From assembly GCF_023205015.1 (NCBI RefSeq), contig NZ_CP096259.1:65769-129768 (forward strand): a stretch of 64,000 nucleotides of DNA, read 5' to 3'. The DNA is from Providencia rettgeri (GTDB taxonomy: Bacteria > Pseudomonadota > Gammaproteobacteria > Enterobacterales > Enterobacteriaceae). Below, piece by piece: positions 18,240-27,734 of this stretch. A program made the translations under genes and the position numbers. A model generated the notes under the pieces. That model worked only from the letters and a program-made list of their open reading frames with translations. It searched no databases and was not told the DNA's origin. Position 1 is the first letter of the stretch. Each line of letters starts with the position of its first letter.

Positions 18240-18642
18240 GCAAAGGCAGAATCAGTGCGCAAGGCTTTAACTGAAGCTCTGAAATATTTACCTGCAGAAC
18301 TGCGTAAAACGTTGACCTATGACCGTGGACGTGAGATGTCAGAACATAAAATACTCGAAGAAGATTTAGGCATAGATGTATATTTCTGTGACCCACATTC
18401 ACCCTGGCAAAAAGGCACATGCGAAAATATGAATGGTTTAATTAGGCAATATTTACCTAAAGGGATTGATTTAAATCAGGCAGATCAGCATTATTTAAAT
18501 CAAGTTGCCATGTCACTGAATACTCGTCCTAGAAAGGCGTTAGATTGGCTTACACCATTAGAGAAATTTGCTCAGCTTGTTGATTATCATATGGCTTTTG
18601 AAACTGTCGCACCTCATGTTTGAATTCGCCCCATATTTTTGC
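18240..18642 (+). pseudogene. ISAba125 (IS30 family) 3' remnant
   Basis: The C-terminal 127 or so codons of an IS30-family transposase, ending at 18623, with CDPHSPWQKGTCENMNGLIR carrying the last catalytic Glu, followed by the element's terminal repeat. The 5' part is lost at the sul1 junction. A remnant of ISAba125 is the standard upstream neighbour of blaNDM-1 and supplies the -35 of its promoter. The name rests on that context. Confidence 0.88.
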
Positions 18643-18648
18643 TACAGT
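18620..18648 (+). promoter_or_regulatory. blaNDM-1 hybrid promoter
   Basis: -35 TTGAAT (18620-18625) lies in the ISAba125 end and -10 TACAGT (18643-18648) just beyond it, with a 17-bp spacer, 75 bp upstream of the blaNDM-1 start. This matches the known hybrid promoter. Confidence 0.93.
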
Positions 18649-18723
18649 GAACCAAATTAAGATCATCTATTTACTAGGCCTCGCATTTGCGGGGTTTTTA
18701 ATGCTGAATAAAAGGAAAACTTG

Positions 18724-19536
18724 ATGGAATTGCCCAATATTATGCACCCGGTCGCGAAGCTGAGCACCGCATTAGCCGCTGCATTGATGCTGAGCGGGTG
18801 CATGCCCGGTGAAATCCGCCCGACGATTGGCCAGCAAATGGAAACTGGCGACCAACGGTTTGGCGATCTGGTTTTCCGCCAGCTCGCACCGAATGTCTGG
18901 CAGCACACTTCCTATCTCGACATGCCGGGTTTCGGGGCAGTCGCTTCCAACGGTTTGATCGTCAGGGATGGCGGCCGCGTGCTGGTGGTCGATACCGCCT
19001 GGACCGATGACCAGACCGCCCAGATCCTCAACTGGATCAAGCAGGAGATCAACCTGCCGGTCGCGCTGGCGGTGGTGACTCACGCGCATCAGGACAAGAT
19101 GGGCGGTATGGACGCGCTGCATGCGGCGGGGATTGCGACTTATGCCAATGCGTTGTCGAACCAGCTTGCCCCGCAAGAGGGGATGGTTGCGGCGCAACAC
19201 AGCCTGACTTTCGCCGCCAATGGCTGGGTCGAACCAGCAACCGCGCCCAACTTTGGCCCGCTCAAGGTATTTTACCCCGGCCCCGGCCACACCAGTGACA
19301 ATATCACCGTTGGGATCGACGGCACCGACATCGCTTTTGGTGGCTGCCTGATCAAGGACAGCAAGGCCAAGTCGCTCGGCAATCTCGGTGATGCCGACAC
19401 TGAGCACTACGCCGCGTCAGCGCGCGCGTTTGGTGCGGCGTTCCCCAAGGCCAGCATGATCGTGATGAGCCATTCCGCCCCCGATAGCCGCGCCGCAATC
19501 ACTCATACGGCCCGCATGGCCGACAAGCTGCGCTGA
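18724..19536 (+). CDS. blaNDM-1: NDM-1 subclass B1 metallo-beta-lactamase
   Basis: A 270-residue carbapenemase that hydrolyses nearly all beta-lactams except monobactams. A lipoprotein signal ends at LMLSGC (Cys26), so it is outer-membrane anchored. Zinc ligands are His120, His122, Asp124, His189, Cys208 and His250. Positions that define common variants read Pro28, Val88, Asp95, Asp130 and Met154, which is NDM-1. The start is MELPN at 18724; an extra ATG just upstream is not the standard one. bleMBL follows after 3 bp. Confidence 0.98.
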
Positions 19537-19539
19537 GCC

Positions 19540-19905
19540 ATGGCTGACCACGTCACCCCCAATCTGCCATCGCGCGATTTCGATGTGACAGAGGCGTTTT
19601 ATGCGAAGCTGGGCTTTGCGACGAGTTGGAAGGATCGCGGCTGGATGATCCTGCAGCGCGGCGGTTTGCAGCTCGAATTCTTCCCCTATCCTGACCTCGA
19701 CCCAGCTACGAGCTCGTTCGGCTGTTGCCTGCGGTTGGATGATCTCGATGCCATGGTGGCATTGGTGAACGCGGCGGGAGCCGAGGAAAAAAGCACCGGC
19801 TGGCCGCGCTTCAAAGCTCCGCAACTGGAGGCGAGCGGCCTGAGGATCGGCTACCTGATCGATCCCGACTGCACGCTGGTGCGGCTGATCCAGAACCCCG
19901 ACTGA
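19540..19905 (+). CDS. bleMBL: BleMBL bleomycin-binding protein
   Basis: A 121-residue VOC-fold protein that sequesters bleomycin-type antibiotics as a dimer. Typical features are the N-terminal LPSRDFDVTEAFYAKLGF helix segment and the LQLEFFPY strand. It lies 3 bp after blaNDM-1 and shares its promoter. Linkage to blaNDM-1 is near constant in known loci. Confidence 0.97.
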   Translation: MADHVTPNLPSRDFDVTEAFYAKLGFATSWKDRGWMILQRGGLQLEFFPYPDLDPATSSFGCCLRLDDLDAMVALVNAAGAEEKSTGWPRFKAPQLEASGLRIGYLIDPDCTLVRLIQNPD

Positions 19906-19909
19906 CCGC

Positions 19910-20548
19910 ATGCCCGCGAAAATCAAGATTTGCGGGATCAGCACACCCGAGGCGCTCGATGCGACCATCGCGGCGCGGGCGGACTATGCCGGGTTGGTGT
20001 TCTATCCAGCGTCGCCCCGTGCGGTTACGTCGAATGTCGCGGGCGCTTTGACATCGCGCGCAGCTGGCCAGATCGCCATGGTCGGTTTGTTCGTCGATGC
20101 GGATGATGCTGTCATCGCCGACGCACTGGTGGCAGCCAAGCTGAACGCGCTGCAGCTGCACGGTTCGGAATCGCCCGAACGCGTGGCCCAGTTGCGCGCG
20201 CGGTTTGGCAAGCCGGTGTGGAAGGCGCTGCCCGTCGCCAGCGCCAGCGATGTCGCACGCGCCGCAGCCTATGCCGGGGCGGCGGACTTGATCTTGTTCG
20301 ACGCCAAGACCCCCAAAGGCGCGCTGCCCGGCGGCATGGGGTTGGCGTTCGACTGGTCGCTGCTGGCCGGATATCGCGGTGCCTTGCCGTGGGGGCTGGC
20401 AGGCGGGCTAAATCCGACGAATGTTGCCGAGGCGATTGCGCGCACCGGAGCGCCGCTGGTCGATACCTCCAGCGGCGTCGAAAGCGCGCCGGGCGTCAAG
20501 GATACCGACAAGATTACCAATTTCGCCTTTGCGGTGCGCTTGGCCTAA
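19910..20548 (+). CDS. trpF: TrpF phosphoribosylanthranilate isomerase
   Basis: A 212-residue TIM-barrel isomerase of tryptophan synthesis. The catalytic cysteine lies in KICGIS (residue 8) and the catalytic aspartate in LFDAKTPKG. It starts 4 bp after bleMBL stops. High GC and cotranscription show that it is chromosomal baggage captured with blaNDM-1, possibly from an alphaproteobacterium or Xanthomonas relative. The frame is intact, so it may be active. Confidence 0.95.
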   Translation: MPAKIKICGISTPEALDATIAARADYAGLVFYPASPRAVTSNVAGALTSRAAGQIAMVGLFVDADDAVIADALVAAKLNALQLHGSESPERVAQLRARFGKPVWKALPVASASDVARAAAYAGAADLILFDAKTPKGALPGGMGLAFDWSLLAGYRGALPWGLAGGLNPTNVAEAIARTGAPLVDTSSGVESAPGVKDTDKITNFAFAVRLA

Positions 20549-20558
20549 ATCGCGTCGA

Positions 20559-21394
20559 TCAATAGGCGTCGTTCAGCGCAAAGATCGGCTTGCGGGTGCG
20601 CCACTGCCCTCGGGTGAAGTCGGGAAAATCTAACGTGCGATTGCCCTCAGCAATCGATTGTTCCGACAGAGGCGTGATCGCGCTCCAGGCCAGCGCGTCG
20701 TAAATGTCGATTGGCATCGGGGCCTTGGCCTTCAGCGCCTCGACAAAAGCGTGGATCACGAACCAGTCCATCCCGCCATGCCCGGCCCCTGCCGCCAGAT
20801 CGGCGTAGCGTTTCCATAGCGGGTGATCGTATTTCGCAAACCAGCCCTCGGCAGGCTCCCAGCGGTGCGGCTGTGGGCTCTTGCCCTCCAGATAGATCGA
20901 CTTGTTGACGTCCATCCACAGCCCCTCGGTGCCTTGCACCCGAAAGCCGAGAGAATAGGGGCGCGGCAGCGAGGTGTCGTGGCACAGCATGATCGTTTCA
21001 CCATTAGTGCAGCCGATCATGGTGTTGACCACATCACCCAGTGCGAATTTCACCTCGGCGTTGGGATGATCGGCAGAGCCGTTCTTGACGACATAATCAT
21101 GCAGCCCGCGCGCCTTACAGCCGAAGCCGCCAGCGCCCGCTTCGCCCGGCAACGCGACCTTCAGGGTGCGGGTCTGCGGCGGGTAGCACACGCCGGCATC
21201 GGCGCAGCCCTGGTACTTCACGGTCAGGGTGGTCGCGCTCGCGCCGGCCGCGGGCGTGCCGGTGAGGGTGCCGAGCAATTCCTTGCGGTAGGTTTCGACG
21301 TCGCCGAAGAATTCGTCGCGGTAGGCCTTGCCCTTCGGCAGCGCCATGGTCGCGCCGGTGAAGGCGGCATCGGCCTTGACCGAGGTGCGGTGCC
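20559..21394 (-). pseudogene. Chimeric ORF: DsbD N-domain fragment fused to Gfo/Idh-type C-terminus
   Basis: A 290-residue open frame made of three pieces. The first 12 residues come from ISCR1 sequence. Residues 13-102 resemble the periplasmic N-domain of DsbD (YQGCADAGVCYPPQT). From about 103 on it resembles the C-terminal part of a TAT-exported Gfo/Idh/MocA or GH109 protein (HGGMDWFVIHAF, LDFPDFTRGQW). It is convergent with trpF and corresponds to the dsb/tat fragments seen next to blaNDM. A functional product is doubtful. Confidence 0.75.
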
Positions 21395-23324
21395 GGGTAT
21401 AGGAAGTATAAACCACCTTTTTGCTCCTCATCCGAAGTATCTTACCTGAAATTCCCTCACTCGTTTACCGCTCAAGCCCCAATTTTAACTGCCGGTCCAG
21501 CCTAAACCGCTCTAATAAGGTTCGATTTGGCGGTAAAATCTCTAGCCTGATAGCTCGAGAGATACAAACTGCCCCACCGCCCCGTTTAAAAGTTGGCAGT
21601 GTTGAGCAGTGTTGGATTTGGGGTCGTCAGTCAAAGAGACGACTCTGTGATGGATCGAACAGGCTGGGAGTCAGTGGCGGCGCTCGTTCTGGTGGCAGCT
21701 CACGCTGCTTGGCGGCATTCGCCTTGGCTGTTTTCTGTTTCAGATGCTTGAGAATCTGCTCAATGACCTTCGGATCTTCGATGCTGGCAATCACTTTGAC
21801 GTGACCGCCGCAGTGTTCGCAGACTTCAATATCAATATTGAAGACTCGCTTGAGGCGTTGCATCCAGGTCATGGCGCGGTGGCGCTCTGCAGGACTCTTG
21901 TCACGCCAGTTAGTATCGAGACCTTCCGATTTGTCGGGCTTCTTGCCCCGCTTGGCGGGTGTTACTTGAACTCGGTGTTTGCTGTTCGGTGCAAAGACGC
22001 CGTGGAAGCGTGTGAGGTTGACTCGCGGCTTAGGTACCAACGCAGCGAGTTTGGCGATGAAGTCCAGCGGCTCGAAGATCACATGGGTGGTGCCATTGCG
22101 GTACGGAGTTTTGAGCTCGTAACGCACCTGCCCATTGGCGGTTAATGCCAGACGTTTTTCTGAAACCGCTGGCCGACTAATGTAGCGACACAAGCGCTCA
22201 AGCTTATCCCGCTGATGCGCTTCGGCCATCACACCGGCGTGTAGCGAGAAACCAGCATGGTTGGCTACTCGACTGCTTGAGTCGGCTTTATCCTCACGCC
22301 CTGGCAAGGTTTGCAGGGTGAAGACTTTGCGCCCTTGCTGGGGGCCGACGGCAATGCGATACGTAACCGAAGCACCATGTAATTGAGTCAGCGTATCGTC
22401 TTCGCCCTCTTCCAGTGTCAACCACGTATTCTCGGCATCACGCTCCAAAATCCCACGCTTTTCCATGCAGCGAGCGATGCGATGGCTGAGGGTGTGAGCG
22501 AGCGTATTCAGCTCATCGTAAGTGGGTGCCTTGACACGATGGAAGCGTTGCTTGCCATAGTCATCTTCGGCATAGACACCATCGAGAAACAGCATGTGGT
22601 AGTGGACATTGAGATTTAGCGCGGAGCCAAAGCGTTGGATAAGAGTCACTGAGCCAGTTTGTGCAGAGGCTTTGGTGTAACCGGCTTTTTTGATCAGATG
22701 AGTTGAGAGTGTACGATAGACGATACTCAAGACCTGGCCCATCAGCTGGGGATGGCGAGCCAGCAAAAAGCGTAGCTGGAAAGGAAAGCTGAGCACCCAC
22801 TGGCGAATGGGCTCCTTGGGGAAGACTTCGTCTATCAGCAGCGCCGCACTCTCGGCCATCCGGCGGGCACCGCAGCTAGGGCAAAAGCCGCGTCGTTTAC
22901 AGCTGAAGGCGACCAGACGCTCGTGATGACAATCCTCGCAGCGAACCCGCATGAAACCATACTCCAGACGGCCACATTGGAGGAGGTCGTTGAATTCTTG
23001 TTGGATGTAGCGAGGCAGGTGTTGACCTTGGGCTTCGAGTGAGGCTTTGAAGGCTGGGTAGTGCTGCTCAACCAGCTGGTAGAGCAGCGTCTGGTCGGGT
23101 TGGTGGCGTTCGTAACCGTTTGTTTGAGTGGGCGATTGACTCGCCGTGGCGTTCCTTGCCAGCGACATGGGTATCCTCCGCTGATACTGTGGTTATGTAC
23201 AGTATCAGCGGCTTGCGTTCAGACGTCCAGTCTGGCCCTAGACATCGCTAAATGCTTAACCCGCAATAGCCCTCACGAGTTGTTATCAGCCACTACCGGT
23301 TGAGCGAGAAGGTTTTGGGTTCAG
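21395..23324 (-). mobile_element. ISCR1 copy C
   Basis: Same core and same truncation as copy A. The origin end abuts the DsbD-like fragment of the NDM module, so this copy could have picked up blaNDM-1 by one-ended transposition. The far end joins qnrA copy 2. Confidence 0.9.
21627..23168 (-). CDS. ISCR1 rolling-circle transposase, copy C
   Basis: Predicted product identical to copy A. Its origin end is the right border of the blaNDM-1 module, where the chimeric ORF reads 12 residues into ISCR1. Confidence 0.96.
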   Translation of the reverse strand: MSLARNATASQSPTQTNGYERHQPDQTLLYQLVEQHYPAFKASLEAQGQHLPRYIQQEFNDLLQCGRLEYGFMRVRCEDCHHERLVAFSCKRRGFCPSCGARRMAESAALLIDEVFPKEPIRQWVLSFPFQLRFLLARHPQLMGQVLSIVYRTLSTHLIKKAGYTKASAQTGSVTLIQRFGSALNLNVHYHMLFLDGVYAEDDYGKQRFHRVKAPTYDELNTLAHTLSHRIARCMEKRGILERDAENTWLTLEEGEDDTLTQLHGASVTYRIAVGPQQGRKVFTLQTLPGREDKADSSSRVANHAGFSLHAGVMAEAHQRDKLERLCRYISRPAVSEKRLALTANGQVRYELKTPYRNGTTHVIFEPLDFIAKLAALVPKPRVNLTRFHGVFAPNSKHRVQVTPAKRGKKPDKSEGLDTNWRDKSPAERHRAMTWMQRLKRVFNIDIEVCEHCGGHVKVIASIEDPKVIEQILKHLKQKTAKANAAKQRELPPERAPPLTPSLFDPSQSRLFD

Positions 23325-23414
23325 CATTCCGGCGGTAATACTCTGCTATAGCAGAATCTGCCTTGTTGCAGCGCGGAACTCAAGTGATATTTGCCTCTTG
23401 TGTTTGCATTCGAG

Positions 23415-24071
23415 CTAATCCGGCAGCACTATTACTCCCAAGGGTTCCAGCAGTTGCTCCTGTTGCCAGGCACAGATCTTGACTCCTTCGAGGTTGACCC
23501 GTCTGGGGTCGAGCCCATCCAGATCGGCAAAGGTTAGGTCACAGCCCCGCAGATTGACCTGTTGCCAACAGTCGCGGGAGAAGGTGCCGCGGCTGAGATC
23601 TGAGCCCATCAAGGAAGCGCCGCTGAGATTGGCATTGCTCCAGTTGTTTTCAAACAGCTCGCATTTTTCCAGGCATTGGCCACTCAAGTTGGTATAGGCC
23701 AGGTTGCAACCTGAGATATAAGCCGAGCAGAAGTACATCTTATGGCTGACTTGATTGTAGAAGCGGGCCCGGGAAAAGTTGGCGCCCTTGAGATCGCACT
23801 CCCTGAACTCTATGCCAAAGCAGTTGGCACCGCTGAAGTTGGCCAAAGACAGACGGCAGGCCTTGAAACTGGCATCGCGCAGATCGGCATAGCTGAAGTG
23901 ACACCCTTCAACGGCGCCGCTTTCAATGAAACTGCAATCCTCGAAACTGGCATCCTGCAGCTGACAGTGGCTGAAGTCACACTGATAAAAGCGGCAGCGG
24001 CGAAAACGGCTGTCACTCAAATCCTGGCGTGAGAAATCCTCTTGCTGAAAAACTTTATCAATAATATCCAT
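23415..24071 (-). CDS. qnrA: QnrA quinolone resistance protein, copy 2
   Basis: Identical to the gene at 14985-15641, including the 99-bp upstream and 90-bp downstream stretches that link it to ISCR1 on both sides. Two copies may raise gene dosage. Its presence inside the long direct repeat shows that it arose by segment duplication, not by a second capture. Confidence 0.95.
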   Translation of the reverse strand: MDIIDKVFQQEDFSRQDLSDSRFRRCRFYQCDFSHCQLQDASFEDCSFIESGAVEGCHFSYADLRDASFKACRLSLANFSGANCFGIEFRECDLKGANFSRARFYNQVSHKMYFCSAYISGCNLAYTNLSGQCLEKCELFENNWSNANLSGASLMGSDLSRGTFSRDCWQQVNLRGCDLTFADLDGLDPRRVNLEGVKICAWQQEQLLEPLGVIVLPD

Positions 24072-24170
24072 ACGGCTTCCTTTAATCAGGGAGGGTGCTA
24101 ACTCTTTCGGCGAGCTTTGCCTAGGCAGGCAAACATGGGGTTGGTTCGCGTCTTCCCAACAACCTTTGCA

Positions 24171-26100
24171 GGGTATAGGAAGTATAAACCACCTTTTTGC
24201 TCCTCATCCGAAGTATCTTACCTGAAATTCCCTCACTCGTTTACCGCTCAAGCCCCAATTTTAACTGCCGGTCCAGCCTAAACCGCTCTAATAAGGTTCG
24301 ATTTGGCGGTAAAATCTCTAGCCTGATAGCTCGAGAGATACAAACTGCCCCACCGCCCCGTTTAAAAGTTGGCAGTGTTGAGCAGTGTTGGATTTGGGGT
24401 CGTCAGTCAAAGAGACGACTCTGTGATGGATCGAACAGGCTGGGAGTCAGTGGCGGCGCTCGTTCTGGTGGCAGCTCACGCTGCTTGGCGGCATTCGCCT
24501 TGGCTGTTTTCTGTTTCAGATGCTTGAGAATCTGCTCAATGACCTTCGGATCTTCGATGCTGGCAATCACTTTGACGTGACCGCCGCAGTGTTCGCAGAC
24601 TTCAATATCAATATTGAAGACTCGCTTGAGGCGTTGCATCCAGGTCATGGCGCGGTGGCGCTCTGCAGGACTCTTGTCACGCCAGTTAGTATCGAGACCT
24701 TCCGATTTGTCGGGCTTCTTGCCCCGCTTGGCGGGTGTTACTTGAACTCGGTGTTTGCTGTTCGGTGCAAAGACGCCGTGGAAGCGTGTGAGGTTGACTC
24801 GCGGCTTAGGTACCAACGCAGCGAGTTTGGCGATGAAGTCCAGCGGCTCGAAGATCACATGGGTGGTGCCATTGCGGTACGGAGTTTTGAGCTCGTAACG
24901 CACCTGCCCATTGGCGGTTAATGCCAGACGTTTTTCTGAAACCGCTGGCCGACTAATGTAGCGACACAAGCGCTCAAGCTTATCCCGCTGATGCGCTTCG
25001 GCCATCACACCGGCGTGTAGCGAGAAACCAGCATGGTTGGCTACTCGACTGCTTGAGTCGGCTTTATCCTCACGCCCTGGCAAGGTTTGCAGGGTGAAGA
25101 CTTTGCGCCCTTGCTGGGGGCCGACGGCAATGCGATACGTAACCGAAGCACCATGTAATTGAGTCAGCGTATCGTCTTCGCCCTCTTCCAGTGTCAACCA
25201 CGTATTCTCGGCATCACGCTCCAAAATCCCACGCTTTTCCATGCAGCGAGCGATGCGATGGCTGAGGGTGTGAGCGAGCGTATTCAGCTCATCGTAAGTG
25301 GGTGCCTTGACACGATGGAAGCGTTGCTTGCCATAGTCATCTTCGGCATAGACACCATCGAGAAACAGCATGTGGTAGTGGACATTGAGATTTAGCGCGG
25401 AGCCAAAGCGTTGGATAAGAGTCACTGAGCCAGTTTGTGCAGAGGCTTTGGTGTAACCGGCTTTTTTGATCAGATGAGTTGAGAGTGTACGATAGACGAT
25501 ACTCAAGACCTGGCCCATCAGCTGGGGATGGCGAGCCAGCAAAAAGCGTAGCTGGAAAGGAAAGCTGAGCACCCACTGGCGAATGGGCTCCTTGGGGAAG
25601 ACTTCGTCTATCAGCAGCGCCGCACTCTCGGCCATCCGGCGGGCACCGCAGCTAGGGCAAAAGCCGCGTCGTTTACAGCTGAAGGCGACCAGACGCTCGT
25701 GATGACAATCCTCGCAGCGAACCCGCATGAAACCATACTCCAGACGGCCACATTGGAGGAGGTCGTTGAATTCTTGTTGGATGTAGCGAGGCAGGTGTTG
25801 ACCTTGGGCTTCGAGTGAGGCTTTGAAGGCTGGGTAGTGCTGCTCAACCAGCTGGTAGAGCAGCGTCTGGTCGGGTTGGTGGCGTTCGTAACCGTTTGTT
25901 TGAGTGGGCGATTGACTCGCCGTGGCGTTCCTTGCCAGCGACATGGGTATCCTCCGCTGATACTGTGGTTATGTACAGTATCAGCGGCTTGCGTTCAGAC
26001 GTCCAGTCTGGCCCTAGACATCGCTAAATGCTTAACCCGCAATAGCCCTCACGAGTTGTTATCAGCCACTACCGGTTGAGCGAGAAGGTTTTGGGTTCAG
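24171..26100 (-). mobile_element. ISCR1 copy D
   Basis: Same as copy B, including the extension beyond 26100 with its terminator. It leads into the intact integron 3'-CS (sul1, qacEdelta1), the classical complex class 1 integron junction, and is likely the ancestral arrangement. Confidence 0.9.
24403..25944 (-). CDS. ISCR1 rolling-circle transposase, copy D
   Basis: Predicted product identical to copy A. It lies in the same direction as and downstream of sul1-qacEdelta1 transcription, so read-through from the integron could add to its expression. Confidence 0.96.
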   Translation of the reverse strand: MSLARNATASQSPTQTNGYERHQPDQTLLYQLVEQHYPAFKASLEAQGQHLPRYIQQEFNDLLQCGRLEYGFMRVRCEDCHHERLVAFSCKRRGFCPSCGARRMAESAALLIDEVFPKEPIRQWVLSFPFQLRFLLARHPQLMGQVLSIVYRTLSTHLIKKAGYTKASAQTGSVTLIQRFGSALNLNVHYHMLFLDGVYAEDDYGKQRFHRVKAPTYDELNTLAHTLSHRIARCMEKRGILERDAENTWLTLEEGEDDTLTQLHGASVTYRIAVGPQQGRKVFTLQTLPGREDKADSSSRVANHAGFSLHAGVMAEAHQRDKLERLCRYISRPAVSEKRLALTANGQVRYELKTPYRNGTTHVIFEPLDFIAKLAALVPKPRVNLTRFHGVFAPNSKHRVQVTPAKRGKKPDKSEGLDTNWRDKSPAERHRAMTWMQRLKRVFNIDIEVCEHCGGHVKVIASIEDPKVIEQILKHLKQKTAKANAAKQRELPPERAPPLTPSLFDPSQSRLFD

Positions 26101-26131
26101 GGTGCTATTGCTCCACCAATCACAATACTGA

Positions 26132-26162
26132 AGCCCCAACTGTTATCAGTTGGGGCTTTTTC
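26132..26162 (+). terminator. Rho-independent terminator beyond ISCR1 copy D
   Basis: Same stem-loop and U-run as at 17702-17732, within the long direct repeat. Confidence 0.85.
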
Positions 26163-26348
26163 TTGTCTGTTTGCGGCGGTTGCGTTTTATCGGTAGTCGT
26201 CGAGCTCTGCACCATCCCACATAAGAGCTTAACGGTGCGATCTTCAACGCCATCACACAAAACTTTCTTTTTCACGCACAGTCAACTTATTGGATGTTTT
26301 ATTAACAACCCAAAAGGAGATATTTAGCGGGCGGCCGGAAGGTGAATG

Positions 26349-27188
26349 CTAGGCATGATCTAACCCTCGGTCTCTGGCGTCGCGACTGCGAAATTTCGCG
26401 AGGGTTTCCGAGAAGGTGATTGCGCTTCGCAGATCTCCAGGCGCGTGGGTGCGGACGTAGTCAGCGCCATTGCCGATCGCGTGAAGTTCCGCCGCAAGGC
26501 TCGCTGGACCCAGATCCTTTACAGGAAGGCCAACGGTGGCGCCCAAGAAGGATTTCCGCGACACCGAGACCAATAGCGGAAGCCCCAACGCCGACTTCAG
26601 CTTTTGAAGGTTCGACAGCACGTGCAGCGATGTTTCCGGTGCGGGGCTCAAGAAAAATCCCATCCCCGGATCGAGGATGAGCCGGTCGGCAGCGACCCCG
26701 CTCCGTCGCAAGGCGGAAACCCGCGCCTCGAAGAACCGCACAATCTCGTCGAGCGCGTCTTCGGGTCGAAGGTGACCGGTGCGGGTGGCGATGCCATCCC
26801 GCTGCGCTGAGTGCATAACCACCAGCCTGCAGTCCGCCTCAGCAATATCGGGATAGAGCGCAGGGTCAGGAAATCCTTGGATATCGTTCAGGTAGCCCAC
26901 GCCGCGCTTGAGCGCATAGCGCTGGGTTTCCGGTTGGAAGCTGTCGATTGAAACACGGTGCATCTGATCGGACAGGGCGTCTAAGAGCGGCGCAATACGT
27001 CTGATCTCATCGGCCGGCGATACAGGCCTCGCGTCCGGATGGCTGGCGGCCGGTCCGACATCCACGACGTCTGATCCGACTCGCAGCATTTCGATCGCCG
27101 CGGTGACAGCGCCGGCGGGGTCTAGCCGCCGGCTCTCATCGAAGAAGGAGTCCTCGGTGAGATTCAGAATGCCGAACACCGTCACCAT
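26349..27188 (-). CDS. sul1: Sul1 sulfonamide-insensitive dihydropteroate synthase
   Basis: A 279-residue TIM-barrel enzyme that replaces the drug-sensitive host enzyme in folate synthesis. Pterin/pABA-site motifs are NLTEDSFFD and ILDPGMGFF. The start MVTVFGILN at 27188 is the standard one and overlaps the end of qacEdelta1 by 7 bp; a longer in-frame start is ignored. It belongs to the integron 3' conserved segment. Confidence 0.98.
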   Translation of the reverse strand: MVTVFGILNLTEDSFFDESRRLDPAGAVTAAIEMLRVGSDVVDVGPAASHPDARPVSPADEIRRIAPLLDALSDQMHRVSIDSFQPETQRYALKRGVGYLNDIQGFPDPALYPDIAEADCRLVVMHSAQRDGIATRTGHLRPEDALDEIVRFFEARVSALRRSGVAADRLILDPGMGFFLSPAPETSLHVLSNLQKLKSALGLPLLVSVSRKSFLGATVGLPVKDLGPASLAAELHAIGNGADYVRTHAPGDLRSAITFSETLAKFRSRDARDRGLDHA

Positions 27189-27529
27189 GGCGTCGGCCTC
27201 CGCAGCGACTTCCACGATGGGGATCGGGCGAGCAAAAAGGCAGCAATTATGAGCCCCATACCTACAAAGCCCCACGCATCAAGCTTTTGCCCATGAAGCA
27301 ACCAGGCAATGGCTGTAATTATGACGACGCCGAGTCCCGACCAGACTGCATAAGCAACACCGACAGGGATGGATTTCAGAACCAGAGAAAGAAAATAAAA
27401 TGCGATGCCATAACCGATTATGACAACGGCGGAAGGGGCAAGCTTAGTAAAGCCCTCGCTAGATTTTAATGCGGATGTTGCGATTACTTCGCCAACTATT
27501 GCGATAACAAGAAAAAGCCAGCCTTTCAT
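27182..27529 (-). CDS. qacEdelta1: QacEdelta1 small multidrug efflux protein, truncated variant
   Basis: 115 residues of the SMR family. It starts MKGWLFLVIAIVGEVIATSA with the essential Glu14 in the first of four membrane helices. The native C-terminus is replaced by sul1-adjacent sequence (SPSWKSLRRPTPW), the standard delta form with weak quaternary ammonium export. It is the first gene of the 3'-CS after the last cassette. Confidence 0.97.
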   Translation of the reverse strand: MKGWLFLVIAIVGEVIATSALKSSEGFTKLAPSAVVIIGYGIAFYFLSLVLKSIPVGVAYAVWSGLGVVIITAIAWLLHGQKLDAWGFVGMGLIIAAFLLARSPSWKSLRRPTPW

Positions 27530-27633
27530 GATATATCTCCCAATTTGTGTAGGGCTTATTATGCACGCTTAAAAATAATAAAAGCAGACTTGACCTGATA
27601 GTTTGGCTGTGAGCAATTATGTGCTTAGTGCAT

Positions 27634-27688
27634 CTAACGCATAGTTGAGCGGCGGGCGCAGCCCGTCCGCTTGAACGCCGAGTTAGGC
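27634..27688 (-). other. attC of the aadA5 cassette / 3'-CS junction
   Basis: Imperfect palindrome between the GCCTAAC-type box at 27682-27688 and GTTAGATG at the 3'-CS start (27634). It follows the aadA5 stop directly. IntI1 recombination site. Confidence 0.85.
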
Positions 27689-27734
27689 ATCAGATGCCCT
27701 CGGCGCGGGTCGATGCACTTTTCGCACATGCCGC

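Larger units (their letters stand above)
21395..26669. repeat. 5,275-bp direct repeat, right copy
   Basis: Second copy of the segment at 12965-18239, continuing here into intact sul1. The pair flanks the 3,155-bp blaNDM-1 module. One crossover would delete or duplicate an 8,430-bp unit containing blaNDM-1, bleMBL, trpF, one qnrA and two ISCR1. Confidence 0.95.
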
